From Spirochaetales bacterium (GTDB lineage: Bacteria > Spirochaetota > Spirochaetia > DSM-2461): a stretch of 64,000 nucleotides of DNA. The DNA lies in contig JAFGXR010000108.1 of the NCBI GenBank assembly GCA_016936555.1, positions 124,001 to 188,000 of the forward strand. The letters run 5' to 3'. Of this stretch, positions 51,814 through 59,601 are shown piece after piece. The position numbers were made by a program, and so were the translations under genes. Within the stretch, counting starts at the first letter, position 1. Each line of letters starts with the position of its first letter. Below the pieces are notes generated by a model. That model was not told the origin of the DNA. It did no database searches and was given only the letters and a program-made list of their open reading frames with translations.

Positions 51814-52838
51814 TCCCATCTCCCATTTATTTCCGGATCGGCCGGATAGTCGATTTTCTTGAAGTAAAGATACCAGGTGGGAATACGGTAGGACCATCCC
51901 CAGGATCTGACAAAGGCTTCTTTCTCGTTGGACATGGGGTCCAGAACACTCCGCACCACCACATTGCGGTTGAAAAAAGAGGGGATATCGATATTCGTAT
52001 GGGTGAACAGGTCCGTTTCGTCCTGGCTCCAGCTCATGGTAAAGAATTTTTCAGCCTGATAGCGGCGGAGAGTCGCCCCTTTCCTGTTGGAGACAGCCCA
52101 CCTGATCCCCGACAGGAGCTCCATCAGATCGTCTCTTGTCCAGGACTTGTCGGACCGCTGGAAGCGGAGCAGGTCCGTCAGTTCTATCCGGGCTTCGGGA
52201 TCCCCGGCAATCTCCGTTTCCGGCGATTCGAGAAACTCCTCGTAAGCGGAGAACGCTTTATCCCAGAACCCGAGTTTTTCATAACTTTTACCAAGGTAAT
52301 AGTATATCTGTCCCCTGTCGATCTCCCCGGGGAAGCGGCTCAACAGCTCGTTGAAGGACCGCACCCGTTCTTCGTAATCGTCTGAATGAAAGGCCAGCTC
52401 TTCCAGAACCACCTTGTGAACGGACCGTCCGCTCACTCTCAGGTCCGGATAGTTGGCCAGAATCCTTCTGAAATAGGTTTCCGCTACTAAGCGGGCATCT
52501 CTGTCGTTATAATTCTGAGCGATATTCAGGAGGTAAAAAGCTGTATAGGGATCGTCGGGATGAACCGCCATATAGTCGATAAGGTAGAGATCCATTTTTT
52601 CCAATTCGCCGATGGACCTGTATTCCCATATGATCCGGTTGACTATGGTATAATGCTGCTCCTGCTGGTAGGCATTTTCATGGTCCACTTCTTCGAGGAG
52701 GCTGAAGAGCTGAAGAAGCTCCCTGTCCTTTTCCGTACCCAGATAGAGACCGAATTCACCGGGGGCGCAGCTGAAAAAAAGAGCGGCTGAAAAAAGTGAA
52801 AATAAAAATAGTCTGCTCCGGAATAATTGAATCATCAT
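51780..52838 (-). CDS. TPR-containing lipoprotein
   Basis: 352 residues with SD GGAG 8 bases before the ATG. The lipobox is LFFSC, so the protein is lipid-anchored. Several degenerate tetratricopeptide helices follow, best seen in YYLGKSYEKLGFWDKAFSAY. The C-terminal 130 residues are not TPR and include NIDIPSFFNRN and WGWSYRIPTWYLY. It heads the operon with the lytic transglycosylase and could be a partner or scaffold for it (inference). It is divergent from dprA by only 24 bases. Confidence 0.75.
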   Translation of the reverse strand: MMIQLFRSRLFLFSLFSAALFFSCAPGEFGLYLGTEKDRELLQLFSLLEEVDHENAYQQEQHYTIVNRIIWEYRSIGELEKMDLYLIDYMAVHPDDPYTAFYLLNIAQNYNDRDARLVAETYFRRILANYPDLRVSGRSVHKVVLEELAFHSDDYEERVRSFNELLSRFPGEIDRGQIYYYLGKSYEKLGFWDKAFSAYEEFLESPETEIAGDPEARIELTDLLRFQRSDKSWTRDDLMELLSGIRWAVSNRKGATLRRYQAEKFFTMSWSQDETDLFTHTNIDIPSFFNRNVVVRSVLDPMSNEKEAFVRSWGWSYRIPTWYLYFKKIDYPADPEINGRWEWAGIYFGDTF

Positions 52839-52862
52839 AGCTTTTTCTCCGGTGATATTATC

Positions 52863-53789
52863 ATGGAGTCAGCTTTGAATACCAGAGAATTAGCACAGAT
52901 TTTAATCAATATCCCCGCGGTAGGAGCGGAACGGACAAAAAAGATCGCCGCGAGCTACAGCGGCGGCAGCCTTTCGGTACACATCAGCAAACTCTACCCC
53001 TTTCTGCCTATAAGCGACAGGGCTGTCGATAAAGCCCGGATTCTGGCGGACCGCGAAAGTGAGCTGGCCGTCCGGCGGGGGATCTCCCTTGTTTCCTGGC
53101 GGGACCCTCTTTATCCTGTGAGTCTTCTGTCCATAGGCGATTACCCGCCTCTTCTCTATTTCAAAGGTTATGTCCCTGTTCTGACAAGGCCTCTGTCGGC
53201 AGCACTTATCGGCAGCAGAAATGCCGGTAGCGGTATTCTGAAGGCGACAGCTCTGGTCGGAGAAATCCTGGCCTACAGAGGCTATACAATTGTGAGCGGC
53301 ATGGCCAGGGGTTGCGATACGGCGGCACACGTCGCCGCTCTGAAATCGAGGGAGCCGACCATAGCTGTACTACCCTGCGGTCCCGATTATATTTATCCGA
53401 GAGAAAACAGCATTCTCTACGGAAAAATCCTGGAGGAGGGCGGAATGGCCCTTTCTGAATACGGTCCCGCTGTTCCTCCCGCCCCGTTCCGCTTTGTCCG
53501 CCGCGACAGGCTACAGAGCGGAATGGCCCGTTTCGTCGTATTGATGGCTTCCCCTGCGACCGGCGGTTCCATGCATACCGCCACGGCTGCTGCCGAACAG
53601 AAACGCCCCCTTTTCGTCTATGATCCCGGAGTTTATACCAGAGGGGAACTGGGGAACAGGCATCTGATCAACAGCGGCCGTGGGATCCCCTTCCGGACAC
53701 CCGAAGAACTCGCCCGGCTTATTTCAGCGCTTCCCGGTCCTTCTTGCCAGACCTCGGCGGATCAGCTACTATTCTCCTATGACAAATAA
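52863..53789 (+). CDS. dprA: DNA-processing protein DprA (Smf)
   Basis: 308 residues from the ATG at 52863; an upstream in-frame start would overlap the divergent gene. The Rossmann-like core has ALIGSRNAGS, VSGMARGCDTAAH, AVLPCGPDYIYPREN and RNRLQSGM-type RRDRLQSGM, then ATGGSMHTATAAAEQKR. DprA protects incoming single strands and loads RecA during natural transformation. There are no other competence genes here. The next gene starts 11 bases before its end. Confidence 0.92.
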   Translation: MESALNTRELAQILINIPAVGAERTKKIAASYSGGSLSVHISKLYPFLPISDRAVDKARILADRESELAVRRGISLVSWRDPLYPVSLLSIGDYPPLLYFKGYVPVLTRPLSAALIGSRNAGSGILKATALVGEILAYRGYTIVSGMARGCDTAAHVAALKSREPTIAVLPCGPDYIYPRENSILYGKILEEGGMALSEYGPAVPPAPFRFVRRDRLQSGMARFVVLMASPATGGSMHTATAAAEQKRPLFVYDPGVYTRGELGNRHLINSGRGIPFRTPEELARLISALPGPSCQTSADQLLFSYDK

Positions 53790-54240
53790 GTTGCTGCTGA
53801 TCCCTTTTTTTCTCCTTTTTATAGGACAAATGCGGGCTTTTGATACTTCCGACGGGGAGTCATTTCTCGGCCTGACCGTAGAGAATCTTTTCAAAGCCGA
53901 CGCGATCCCTCTCGATATACGCCCTCAGCGCGGCGTCGAAGCTGATGAGGATAATGTCGTTTTTTTTTACGGCAGCGGCTTCTCCCTTTTTCTTTTTAAA
54001 AACCGTGTATGGCAGGTCCGGTATGACAGAAGAGCGGTCCAGGCGCCATACGATCTGAAGATCGGAGATCAGAGAAGCCGGATCCTGTCCGGCTTTCTTC
54101 AGAAGGAGATGATCCCTTTATTGACCGGAGAGGATTCGCTCACTTTTCAGTTGCGCGACAGGCCCTGGCCGGTGCGGATGTCTCTCTATTTCGATGGAGA
54201 ATCACTCGATGATATATATGTCTACCGCTCCGATTTCTAG
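53779..54240 (+). CDS. Small exported protein, unknown function
   Basis: 153 residues from the ATG at 53779, overlapping dprA by 11 bases, so translational coupling is likely. A signal peptide (KLLLIPFFLLFIGQMRAF) is followed by a compact beta-rich domain with FFYGSGFSLFLFKNRVWQVR and, near the end, RMSLYFDGESLDDIYVY. No domain recognised. It is followed 14 bases later by the aroD-aroE fusion. Confidence 0.65.
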   Translation: MTNKLLLIPFFLLFIGQMRAFDTSDGESFLGLTVENLFKADAIPLDIRPQRGVEADEDNVVFFYGSGFSLFLFKNRVWQVRYDRRAVQAPYDLKIGDQRSRILSGFLQKEMIPLLTGEDSLTFQLRDRPWPVRMSLYFDGESLDDIYVYRSDF

Positions 54241-54254
54241 AGGTATAAAATCTT

Positions 54255-55709
54255 ATGGCTGAAATATGCATGGTGCTTACCGCATCGACAATGGAAGAAA
54301 ACCGGGTCATTCTCGAGAGAAATCTACCTTTTGTGGATATGGTGGAACTGCGGACAGACCTGCTGAACGAGAGCGAATACCCTTATGTCCCGTCATTTCC
54401 GGCCCATTCCTCCGTGCCGGTCGTTCTCACATGCCGGAAAGAGTGTGATGGTGGCAGATGGACCGGAAGGGAAAAGGAGAGACTGGACCTTCTGGACCGG
54501 TGGCTCGACGGTGGTTTCGGGTTCATCGATCTGGAGATGGATATCGATGCCCGCTCTCTGGTCGAAAAAGCCCGTTCCGTCCATACCGGGATAATCCGCT
54601 CATTCCACGATTTTAAGGGTGTTCCCGAAAACCTCGATGACATGATGACACGATTCGAAGGGGATATAGCCAAAGGAGCTGTTTATCCCCGGAGCAGCGG
54701 GGATTTATACCGGCTCGTCCGGACAGCCCTCAATCTGAAAAAAACAGGACAAGCGCCCTATATCCTTCTCGGCATGGGGGATTTCGGATTTCCCACACGC
54801 ATCCTGGCGGAGAAACTGGGCTCGTACCTGACTTTCTGTTCCGACAGCGGGGCTCCGAGCGGGGCGCCGGGCCACTGCACGGCCGGCGACCTTAACGGTC
54901 TGTACCGTTTCCGGAAAATCGGAGAGAAAACAGTCATCAACGGCATTATCGGGAATCCCGTCAGCCAGTCCCGCTCTCCCCATCTTCACAACGGCTGGTA
55001 TGAAGAGGAAGGTCTCGATGCTGTCTATGTTCCGTTCCTGACCGATTCCCCGGCGTGGTTTCTGAAAACAGCTGAGCTGCTGGGAATAAACGGCGTCTCA
55101 GTGACGGTCCCCTTTAAAAGTGATATCATCCCCCTGGTCGATAAGACCGATAAAGCTGTCGATGCCATCGGCGCTTCCAATACCGTCTATCGTGACAGTT
55201 CCGGGCAGTGGGCGGCGACCAATACAGATGCCTTCGGTTTGATCAAGCCCCTGTTGGATCTTCTTGGTTCTGATGATCTGAAAGGGCGGAAAGCCGCGGT
55301 TATCGGCGCGGGCGGCGCGGCGCGGGCCGCTGTCTTCGCTCTTCAGGATAAAGGGGCGCAGGTCGCTGTTTTCAACAGGACGAAAACCCGGGCCGATGAG
55401 CTGGCTCAGCTGTTCGGCTGCGCTTCCTTCGGACTCGGACCGGAGTTTACCGATGACCTGAAGGCATACAGCTCCATCATCGTTCAGACCGGCAGCGCCG
55501 GCATGCCCCCCCTTGAGGATGTCGATCCGGTCTCATTTTATGAATTCGACGGTTCGGAAGTTGTCTATGATATTATCTACAAACCGGAAGTCACCAGAAT
55601 GATGGCCCGGGCGAAAGCGGCGGGATGTCCGGTCCTCGGCGGATTTAAAATGCTCGAGGAGCAGGCGAAGCTGCAGTTTGAAATCTTTCAGGAGGGACGT
55701 TCCGGATAG
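54255..55709 (+). CDS. aroDE: Bifunctional 3-dehydroquinate dehydratase / shikimate dehydrogenase
   Basis: 484 residues. The first 220 are type I dehydroquinase: VELRTDLL, the catalytic His in IRSFHDF, and the Schiff-base Lys in DIAKGAVYP. From about 235 comes shikimate dehydrogenase: NPVSQSRSPHLHN, the catalytic Lys in VTVPFKSD, TNTDAFG and NADPH loop GAGGAARAAVFAL, with the NRT motif in FNRTKTRAD. The fused order is like plant and chlamydial AroDE. It carries out two consecutive steps of the shikimate pathway. No other aro gene is close. Confidence 0.95.
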   Translation: MAEICMVLTASTMEENRVILERNLPFVDMVELRTDLLNESEYPYVPSFPAHSSVPVVLTCRKECDGGRWTGREKERLDLLDRWLDGGFGFIDLEMDIDARSLVEKARSVHTGIIRSFHDFKGVPENLDDMMTRFEGDIAKGAVYPRSSGDLYRLVRTALNLKKTGQAPYILLGMGDFGFPTRILAEKLGSYLTFCSDSGAPSGAPGHCTAGDLNGLYRFRKIGEKTVINGIIGNPVSQSRSPHLHNGWYEEEGLDAVYVPFLTDSPAWFLKTAELLGINGVSVTVPFKSDIIPLVDKTDKAVDAIGASNTVYRDSSGQWAATNTDAFGLIKPLLDLLGSDDLKGRKAAVIGAGGAARAAVFALQDKGAQVAVFNRTKTRADELAQLFGCASFGLGPEFTDDLKAYSSIIVQTGSAGMPPLEDVDPVSFYEFDGSEVVYDIIYKPEVTRMMARAKAAGCPVLGGFKMLEEQAKLQFEIFQEGRSG

Positions 55710-55790
55710 AGTTCTGGTCCCGCTCCAGCCGTCATGGTAAATGCGCTCCTTCGCAGACTCAATAGAAACCAATTCATTCTTGTTTCTCCT

Positions 55791-55818
55791 CCGGAAAGAA
55801 ATTAAAATTTATTTCCGG
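55791..55818 (+). other. Hairpin overlapping the cyclase ribosome-binding site
   Basis: CCGGAAAGAAAT (55791-55802), loop TAAA, ATTTATTTCCGG (55807-55818): 12 bp with one mismatch. The G run that serves as SD (55817-55821) is partly in the 3' arm, so the hairpin could hide the SD from the ribosome. Confidence 0.45.
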
Positions 55819-55828
55819 GGGTATATCT

Positions 55829-57895
55829 GTGAGTAGTCGCAATGATTTCTACACGAACGATGAGATCGACCGTATCTTTACCGGGCGGATCCCTCCGGAA
55901 AAAATCGAAAAGATTCTGAACTTCAAACCGAAATTGAGCAAGAAGTCAAAAGATTATACAGCTTCGGCTTTTGTTTTTGATATCAGCAAGTTCTCAGAAT
56001 ATGAGAAAGATGTCGGTATTGAGCAGAGCAGGAAAGATTTGATTTTTATTTTTGATTCCATTTCGCTCGAAGCCAACAAAAGAAACGGCTATATAGATAA
56101 AATCATTGGAGACGCCGCGATTATTGTCTTCGGTGCACCTTTTGAAATGACACCGGAAGAACAAGCCCGGGCTTTTGTCGAATTGAGCGTCGAACTCCGT
56201 AAGAAAATACAGCATATAAATATCAGAGCCGGTATCGGCTTTGATACAGGAGTGCTTCATTTCGGTAATTACGAGACTGAAAGCCGTCCTATGTTCACCC
56301 CTCAGGGGACAACGATATATCACGCCTCTTTATATGAAGAGTTTTCTTCGTGCCATGGTTTTTATCCCGCGACCTCGGTCAATGTTCAGAAGCTTTTAAG
56401 CAATGAATACCGCTTTGCCTGTTTTCACCGGCTCGATAGAGCATCCAGACCGGAAGAGCCTCAGAACGCTATGTTTCTAATCGGGAAAGAAGATGAACTA
56501 TCCGGGGATGATATTGCCATTTGGAATAAGTATAACGAAGCCGAATCGATGGAGAAGAAAGGAGAATACGGAAATGCTCTGTCCCTAATGAGCGAAATCA
56601 TTCAGGCAAGACCGTCGGATCCTCTCATTGAAAACATGTTCAATTACATAAGCAGTCTCTATGTAAAAAATATCGAACAGGTTTTTCAGCCTTTATCGAC
56701 ACTGAAAAGCTTTTTCAAGGAAATGAAGGAGCAACTGGAATTCATTTTCGGAGAATCGGACGCCGGATTTCTGGAGCAGAAGATTGACGGCTTATGGAAG
56801 TTCAAAAACGATCCTCATCTGGAGAAAAATGATCTCGTTTTTTCTCCCGGAGGAGATGTCATCATCTGGCTGAAAGGGTTGTCTGGTTCAGCATCTCTTG
56901 AAGATGCACCTTCTTCCCTGAAGGAAACAGGTTTCCATTACATTACTCCCCTGCGGAAGGATAACGAGGTCATAGCCGCATTGCTGATTCGGACAGAGAA
57001 GAGGCTTAATCTCAATATATTTCACGGCTACGGAGCGGCAATTTCGGAACACTGGTTTAATCTTCATTTCAAATGGATTCGGGAAAAGTATCAGACGAAG
57101 CTGGATGATTCGACGAAACTGGAGGAAGTGAACCGTCAGCTGGAAAGCAAATCTGTTGTTCTGCAGAAACTGCTGAGAGAAAATGAGGAACTGAACCGGC
57201 AGCTCCGGGAACGGGTCGCTTCCCACGCCGCGAAACTGGAGCGGGCTTCCAGTCTCAAACGCTATCTGCCTCCGTCAGTTGTAGAAAGCATTATTGATGG
57301 GGGGCGGGACCTGTCGCCCATTACTGAGCGGAAAAAACTGACCATACTTTTCAGCGATATTAAGGGCTTTACTTCAGCCACTGACGGTCTGGAGCCGGAA
57401 GAAATGTCGAGCTTGCTTAATGAGTATCTCTCTTCAATGAGTCAGATCGCTTTTAAAGCCGGAGCCACTATAGACAAGTTCAGAGGGGACGGGATGATGG
57501 TTTTTTTCGGAGCTCCGCAGAGCATGGATCCCCGGGAGGGAGCCGTAAAATGTATTGAAATGGCAGTCAAGATGTGTCTGGATGTGAGACGTCTGAAGGA
57601 AAAATGGTTTAACGAGGGATATGACTGGGAACTCGGCATCCGCATCGGAATCAATTCGGGATACGCCACTGTCGGAGAGTTCGGATCTGCAGACAGGATG
57701 GATTATACGGCAATAGGCACGGAAGTTAATATCGCCGCCCGTCTGGAAGAAGCCTGCCCTGCCGATTCGATTCTGATCAGCCATTCAACCTGGGCTCTTG
57801 TGAAAGAGCGGTTTGATTGCCGGGAAAACGATATTCTATCCCTCAAGGGGATACACAAGAAAATAAGGACTTATACACTAGAAATATCCTCCTGA
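55829..57895 (+). CDS. Tandem class III adenylate/guanylate cyclase-like protein
   Basis: 688 residues from a GTG at 55829 (G-rich SD, 7 bases upstream). The N-terminal domain (about 45-180) is a cyclase homologue with FVFDISKF and DKIIGDAA but lacks the Asn and Arg of VNxAAR (it has GTTIYHASLY). A long linker with a coiled coil (about 425-490) leads to a C-terminal cyclase domain (about 500-670) with FSDIKGFTS, DKFRGDGM and GTEVNIAARLE, all residues present. The Lys in DKFRGDG favours adenylate over guanylate. No membrane segment. Product likely cAMP (inference). Confidence 0.87.
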   Translation: MSSRNDFYTNDEIDRIFTGRIPPEKIEKILNFKPKLSKKSKDYTASAFVFDISKFSEYEKDVGIEQSRKDLIFIFDSISLEANKRNGYIDKIIGDAAIIVFGAPFEMTPEEQARAFVELSVELRKKIQHINIRAGIGFDTGVLHFGNYETESRPMFTPQGTTIYHASLYEEFSSCHGFYPATSVNVQKLLSNEYRFACFHRLDRASRPEEPQNAMFLIGKEDELSGDDIAIWNKYNEAESMEKKGEYGNALSLMSEIIQARPSDPLIENMFNYISSLYVKNIEQVFQPLSTLKSFFKEMKEQLEFIFGESDAGFLEQKIDGLWKFKNDPHLEKNDLVFSPGGDVIIWLKGLSGSASLEDAPSSLKETGFHYITPLRKDNEVIAALLIRTEKRLNLNIFHGYGAAISEHWFNLHFKWIREKYQTKLDDSTKLEEVNRQLESKSVVLQKLLRENEELNRQLRERVASHAAKLERASSLKRYLPPSVVESIIDGGRDLSPITERKKLTILFSDIKGFTSATDGLEPEEMSSLLNEYLSSMSQIAFKAGATIDKFRGDGMMVFFGAPQSMDPREGAVKCIEMAVKMCLDVRRLKEKWFNEGYDWELGIRIGINSGYATVGEFGSADRMDYTAIGTEVNIAARLEEACPADSILISHSTWALVKERFDCRENDILSLKGIHKKIRTYTLEISS

Positions 57896-57914
57896 CCTGA
57901 TTAAGGGAATCGTT

Positions 57915-59036
57915 TCAGGTTGGCAGAATCAGATAGAATTCCGTTCCGTCTCTCTCTGTTGAAATAAATCCGATTCTGCCTCCGAGAACTTTTTCCCCGA
58001 AAAGCTTCATTGAATAGGTTCCGAGACCTCTGCCAGTCCGGCTTTTTGTGCTGAAATTTCTCTGAAATATCCGTAATTGAACGTCCCCGGGTATAAATCC
58101 GGGGTTCCGGACCGTGATTTTCACCATGTCTTCATCGCGATGGGCGTCAAGGGTGATTGTATCACCTTCCCCGGTGGCTTCGAGAGCGTTGTTTATCATA
58201 TTGGAGATTATGCGTATGAGAAGCGCTTCATCGCTGTTGATTTCTTCTGCAGCCGGGTCTGCTCGGAATAGGATTGTTTTCCCTTCGCTTTCCGCTTTTT
58301 CCCGGAAAATATCATCCAGTTTGCTGAATGTCTTTTCCAGGATGAGGGGGTAGAGGTTCTTTTTGTAATAGTCCAGATCATTTCCCATCAGGCAGCGCTG
58401 GATTTCAACCTCTTTCACCAGTGTGTTTGTCGTGCTGTAGATCGATTCGACAACCTGGTCTGTTCTGATTCCCCGCGAGAGCATGTAGGCGCTGGTGGAC
58501 AGTCCGCCCAGAATGTTGTTGAAATCGTGAAAGAAGATCTTTTCCAGCATCTTCCTCTGCTGATCTTTTGTAATATCCGTTAGAAACAGGAGATAGAATT
58601 TCCTCTCTTCCAGGTAAAAGGGCTCGCATTTGACGTGGAAGAAAAGATCTTTTCTCTCGCCGTTTTCCTCCAGTTCCAGGGCGCACTCCCTTTCGACCGG
58701 TTCACTGCTGGTAATAGCGGTCGTTATGGCCAGGGCGGCTCCACAGGAACGGCAGTGCCGTGAGGTTCCGCATCCCCCTTCCATCTCCGAAGCATGGATG
58801 CACCGGAGCGATTCGCCGACCCGCAGTCCGAGGATGGATCCGGCGGGAATTCTGTTCAGGTAGCTGAGGTAATGATCGTTGAGTGTGATGATCTGCCGAT
58901 TGCTGTCGAGAACCGCGAAAAGGCAATTGATGCTCTTGAGAAAAACCTGCATCAGCGGCGCCCGGCTGATCGCTTTGATTTCCTCTTCCAGTTCCCGGTC
59001 TTTCGTTCTCTCCGGCGATGCGAACATAGTTTCCAT
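57915..59036 (-). CDS. Cys-rich PAS sensor histidine kinase, soluble
   Basis: 373 residues if the ATG at 59036 is used; it lies 5 bases after the stop of a 35-codon membrane peptide gene, with no SD of its own, so coupling is likely. A PAS domain (INCLFAVLDSNRQIITLNDH) is followed by a Cys cluster RCIHASEMEGGCGTSRHCRS, then CGAALAI, which could hold a metal or sense redox. The H-box is FFHDFNNILGG, and the ATPase contains MINNALEATGEGD and TGRGLGTYSMKLF. No response regulator gene adjoins it. Confidence 0.85.
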   Translation of the reverse strand: METMFASPERTKDRELEEEIKAISRAPLMQVFLKSINCLFAVLDSNRQIITLNDHYLSYLNRIPAGSILGLRVGESLRCIHASEMEGGCGTSRHCRSCGAALAITTAITSSEPVERECALELEENGERKDLFFHVKCEPFYLEERKFYLLFLTDITKDQQRKMLEKIFFHDFNNILGGLSTSAYMLSRGIRTDQVVESIYSTTNTLVKEVEIQRCLMGNDLDYYKKNLYPLILEKTFSKLDDIFREKAESEGKTILFRADPAAEEINSDEALLIRIISNMINNALEATGEGDTITLDAHRDEDMVKITVRNPGFIPGDVQLRIFQRNFSTKSRTGRGLGTYSMKLFGEKVLGGRIGFISTERDGTEFYLILPT

Positions 59037-59041
59037 AAAAT

Positions 59042-59149
59042 CTACATGGACATAAAAAAGCTGATCGCGATAATGGCGACCATCAGTCCGCAGAATCCCA
59101 GAAATCCGGCGACACCCGCAAAAATTTTTTCTTGTCTTGTCATTGCCAT
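59042..59149 (-). CDS. 35-residue single-span membrane peptide
   Basis: The ATG at 59149 has SD GGGAG, 7 bases upstream. The peptide begins MAMTRQEKIFAGVAGFLG and continues into a hydrophobic span (GLMVAIIAISFF) that ends FMSM. It is therefore a positive-start, single-span membrane peptide. The stop is 5 bases before the kinase start. It might dock the soluble kinase at the membrane, or be only a leader peptide for coupling. Short genes are uncertain; SD, span and spacing support it. Confidence 0.5.
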   Translation of the reverse strand: MAMTRQEKIFAGVAGFLGFCGLMVAIIAISFFMSM

Positions 59150-59223
59150 GCCATGTCTCCCTGGACAAACTATATCCAATAGAAGGGCTTGCGTAAAGTG
59201 TTTTACGGCATTTGAGGATTTGC

Positions 59224-59252
59224 TTGACATCGGCAAATTTATGGCGTACCGT
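59224..59252 (+). promoter_or_regulatory. Promoter of the glycine riboswitch-gcv operon
   Basis: TTGACA (59224-59229), 17-base spacer, TACCGT (59247-59252). The -10 is weak except for TA at the start and T at the end. The transcript would begin about 25 bases before the first aptamer. Confidence 0.55.
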
Positions 59253-59284
59253 TTATATGGAAAATTGAATATATTGTGGTTAAC

Positions 59285-59460
59285 GGTTTATTGAAGAAGC
59301 TTCGGCTACCGAAGGAGCAAAATGGGGATCGGCTTGAATCTCCGTTGAATCTCTCAGGTCAGGAACAGTAAATCCTACACATCCCTGGAGAGAGGAATCC
59401 TCTGAGATTCCCATCGAAGAAGCAACCCTCAGGGGGAATCTTTCAGATAAAAGGACAGGG
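59285..59460 (+). ncRNA. Tandem glycine riboswitch
   Basis: Aptamer 1 (59285-59385) has the conserved ACCGAAGGAGCAA and ATCTCTCAGGTCAGGAACAG, closed by GGTTTA with TAAATC. Aptamer 2 (59383-59460) has CTGGAGAGAGG, ATCGAAGAAGCAA and AATCTTTCAGATAAAAGGAC, closed by CCCTG with CAGGG. The last arm of aptamer 2 is also the first arm of the terminator behind it, so glycine binding should prevent termination and turn on gcvT-gcvH-gcvPA-gcvPB. Known glycine riboswitches of this tandem form control the same operon in other bacteria. The first aptamer's 5' part is less canonical (TTGAAGAAG). Confidence 0.88.
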
Positions 59461-59505
59461 CACAAAAGCGCTTAGCTTTTTTGTGCCCTGTCCTTTTCTT
59501 TTTTT
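59449..59505 (+). terminator. Riboswitch-controlled intrinsic terminator
   Basis: A perfect 19-bp stem, AAAAGGACAGGGCACAAAA (59449-59467) with its complement (59479-59497), then eight Ts with one C. Its 5' arm contains GGACAGGG (59453-59460), the closing arm of aptamer 2. Confidence 0.9.
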
Positions 59506-59551
59506 CCCGGAGGAAGGGGTTTCAAAGTGCTTTTGTGCAATGATATAGAAT

Positions 59552-59580
59552 TTTTCATTTGAAGGTTCATGACCTATACT
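59552..59580 (+). promoter_or_regulatory. Possible riboswitch-independent promoter before gcvT
   Basis: TTTTCA (59552-59557), 17-base spacer, TATACT (59575-59580), 21 bases before the gcvT ATG and downstream of the riboswitch terminator. The -35 is only a 4/6 match. Confidence 0.4.
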
Positions 59581-59601
59581 AATTGTGAAAGGGGATAAGA
59601 A

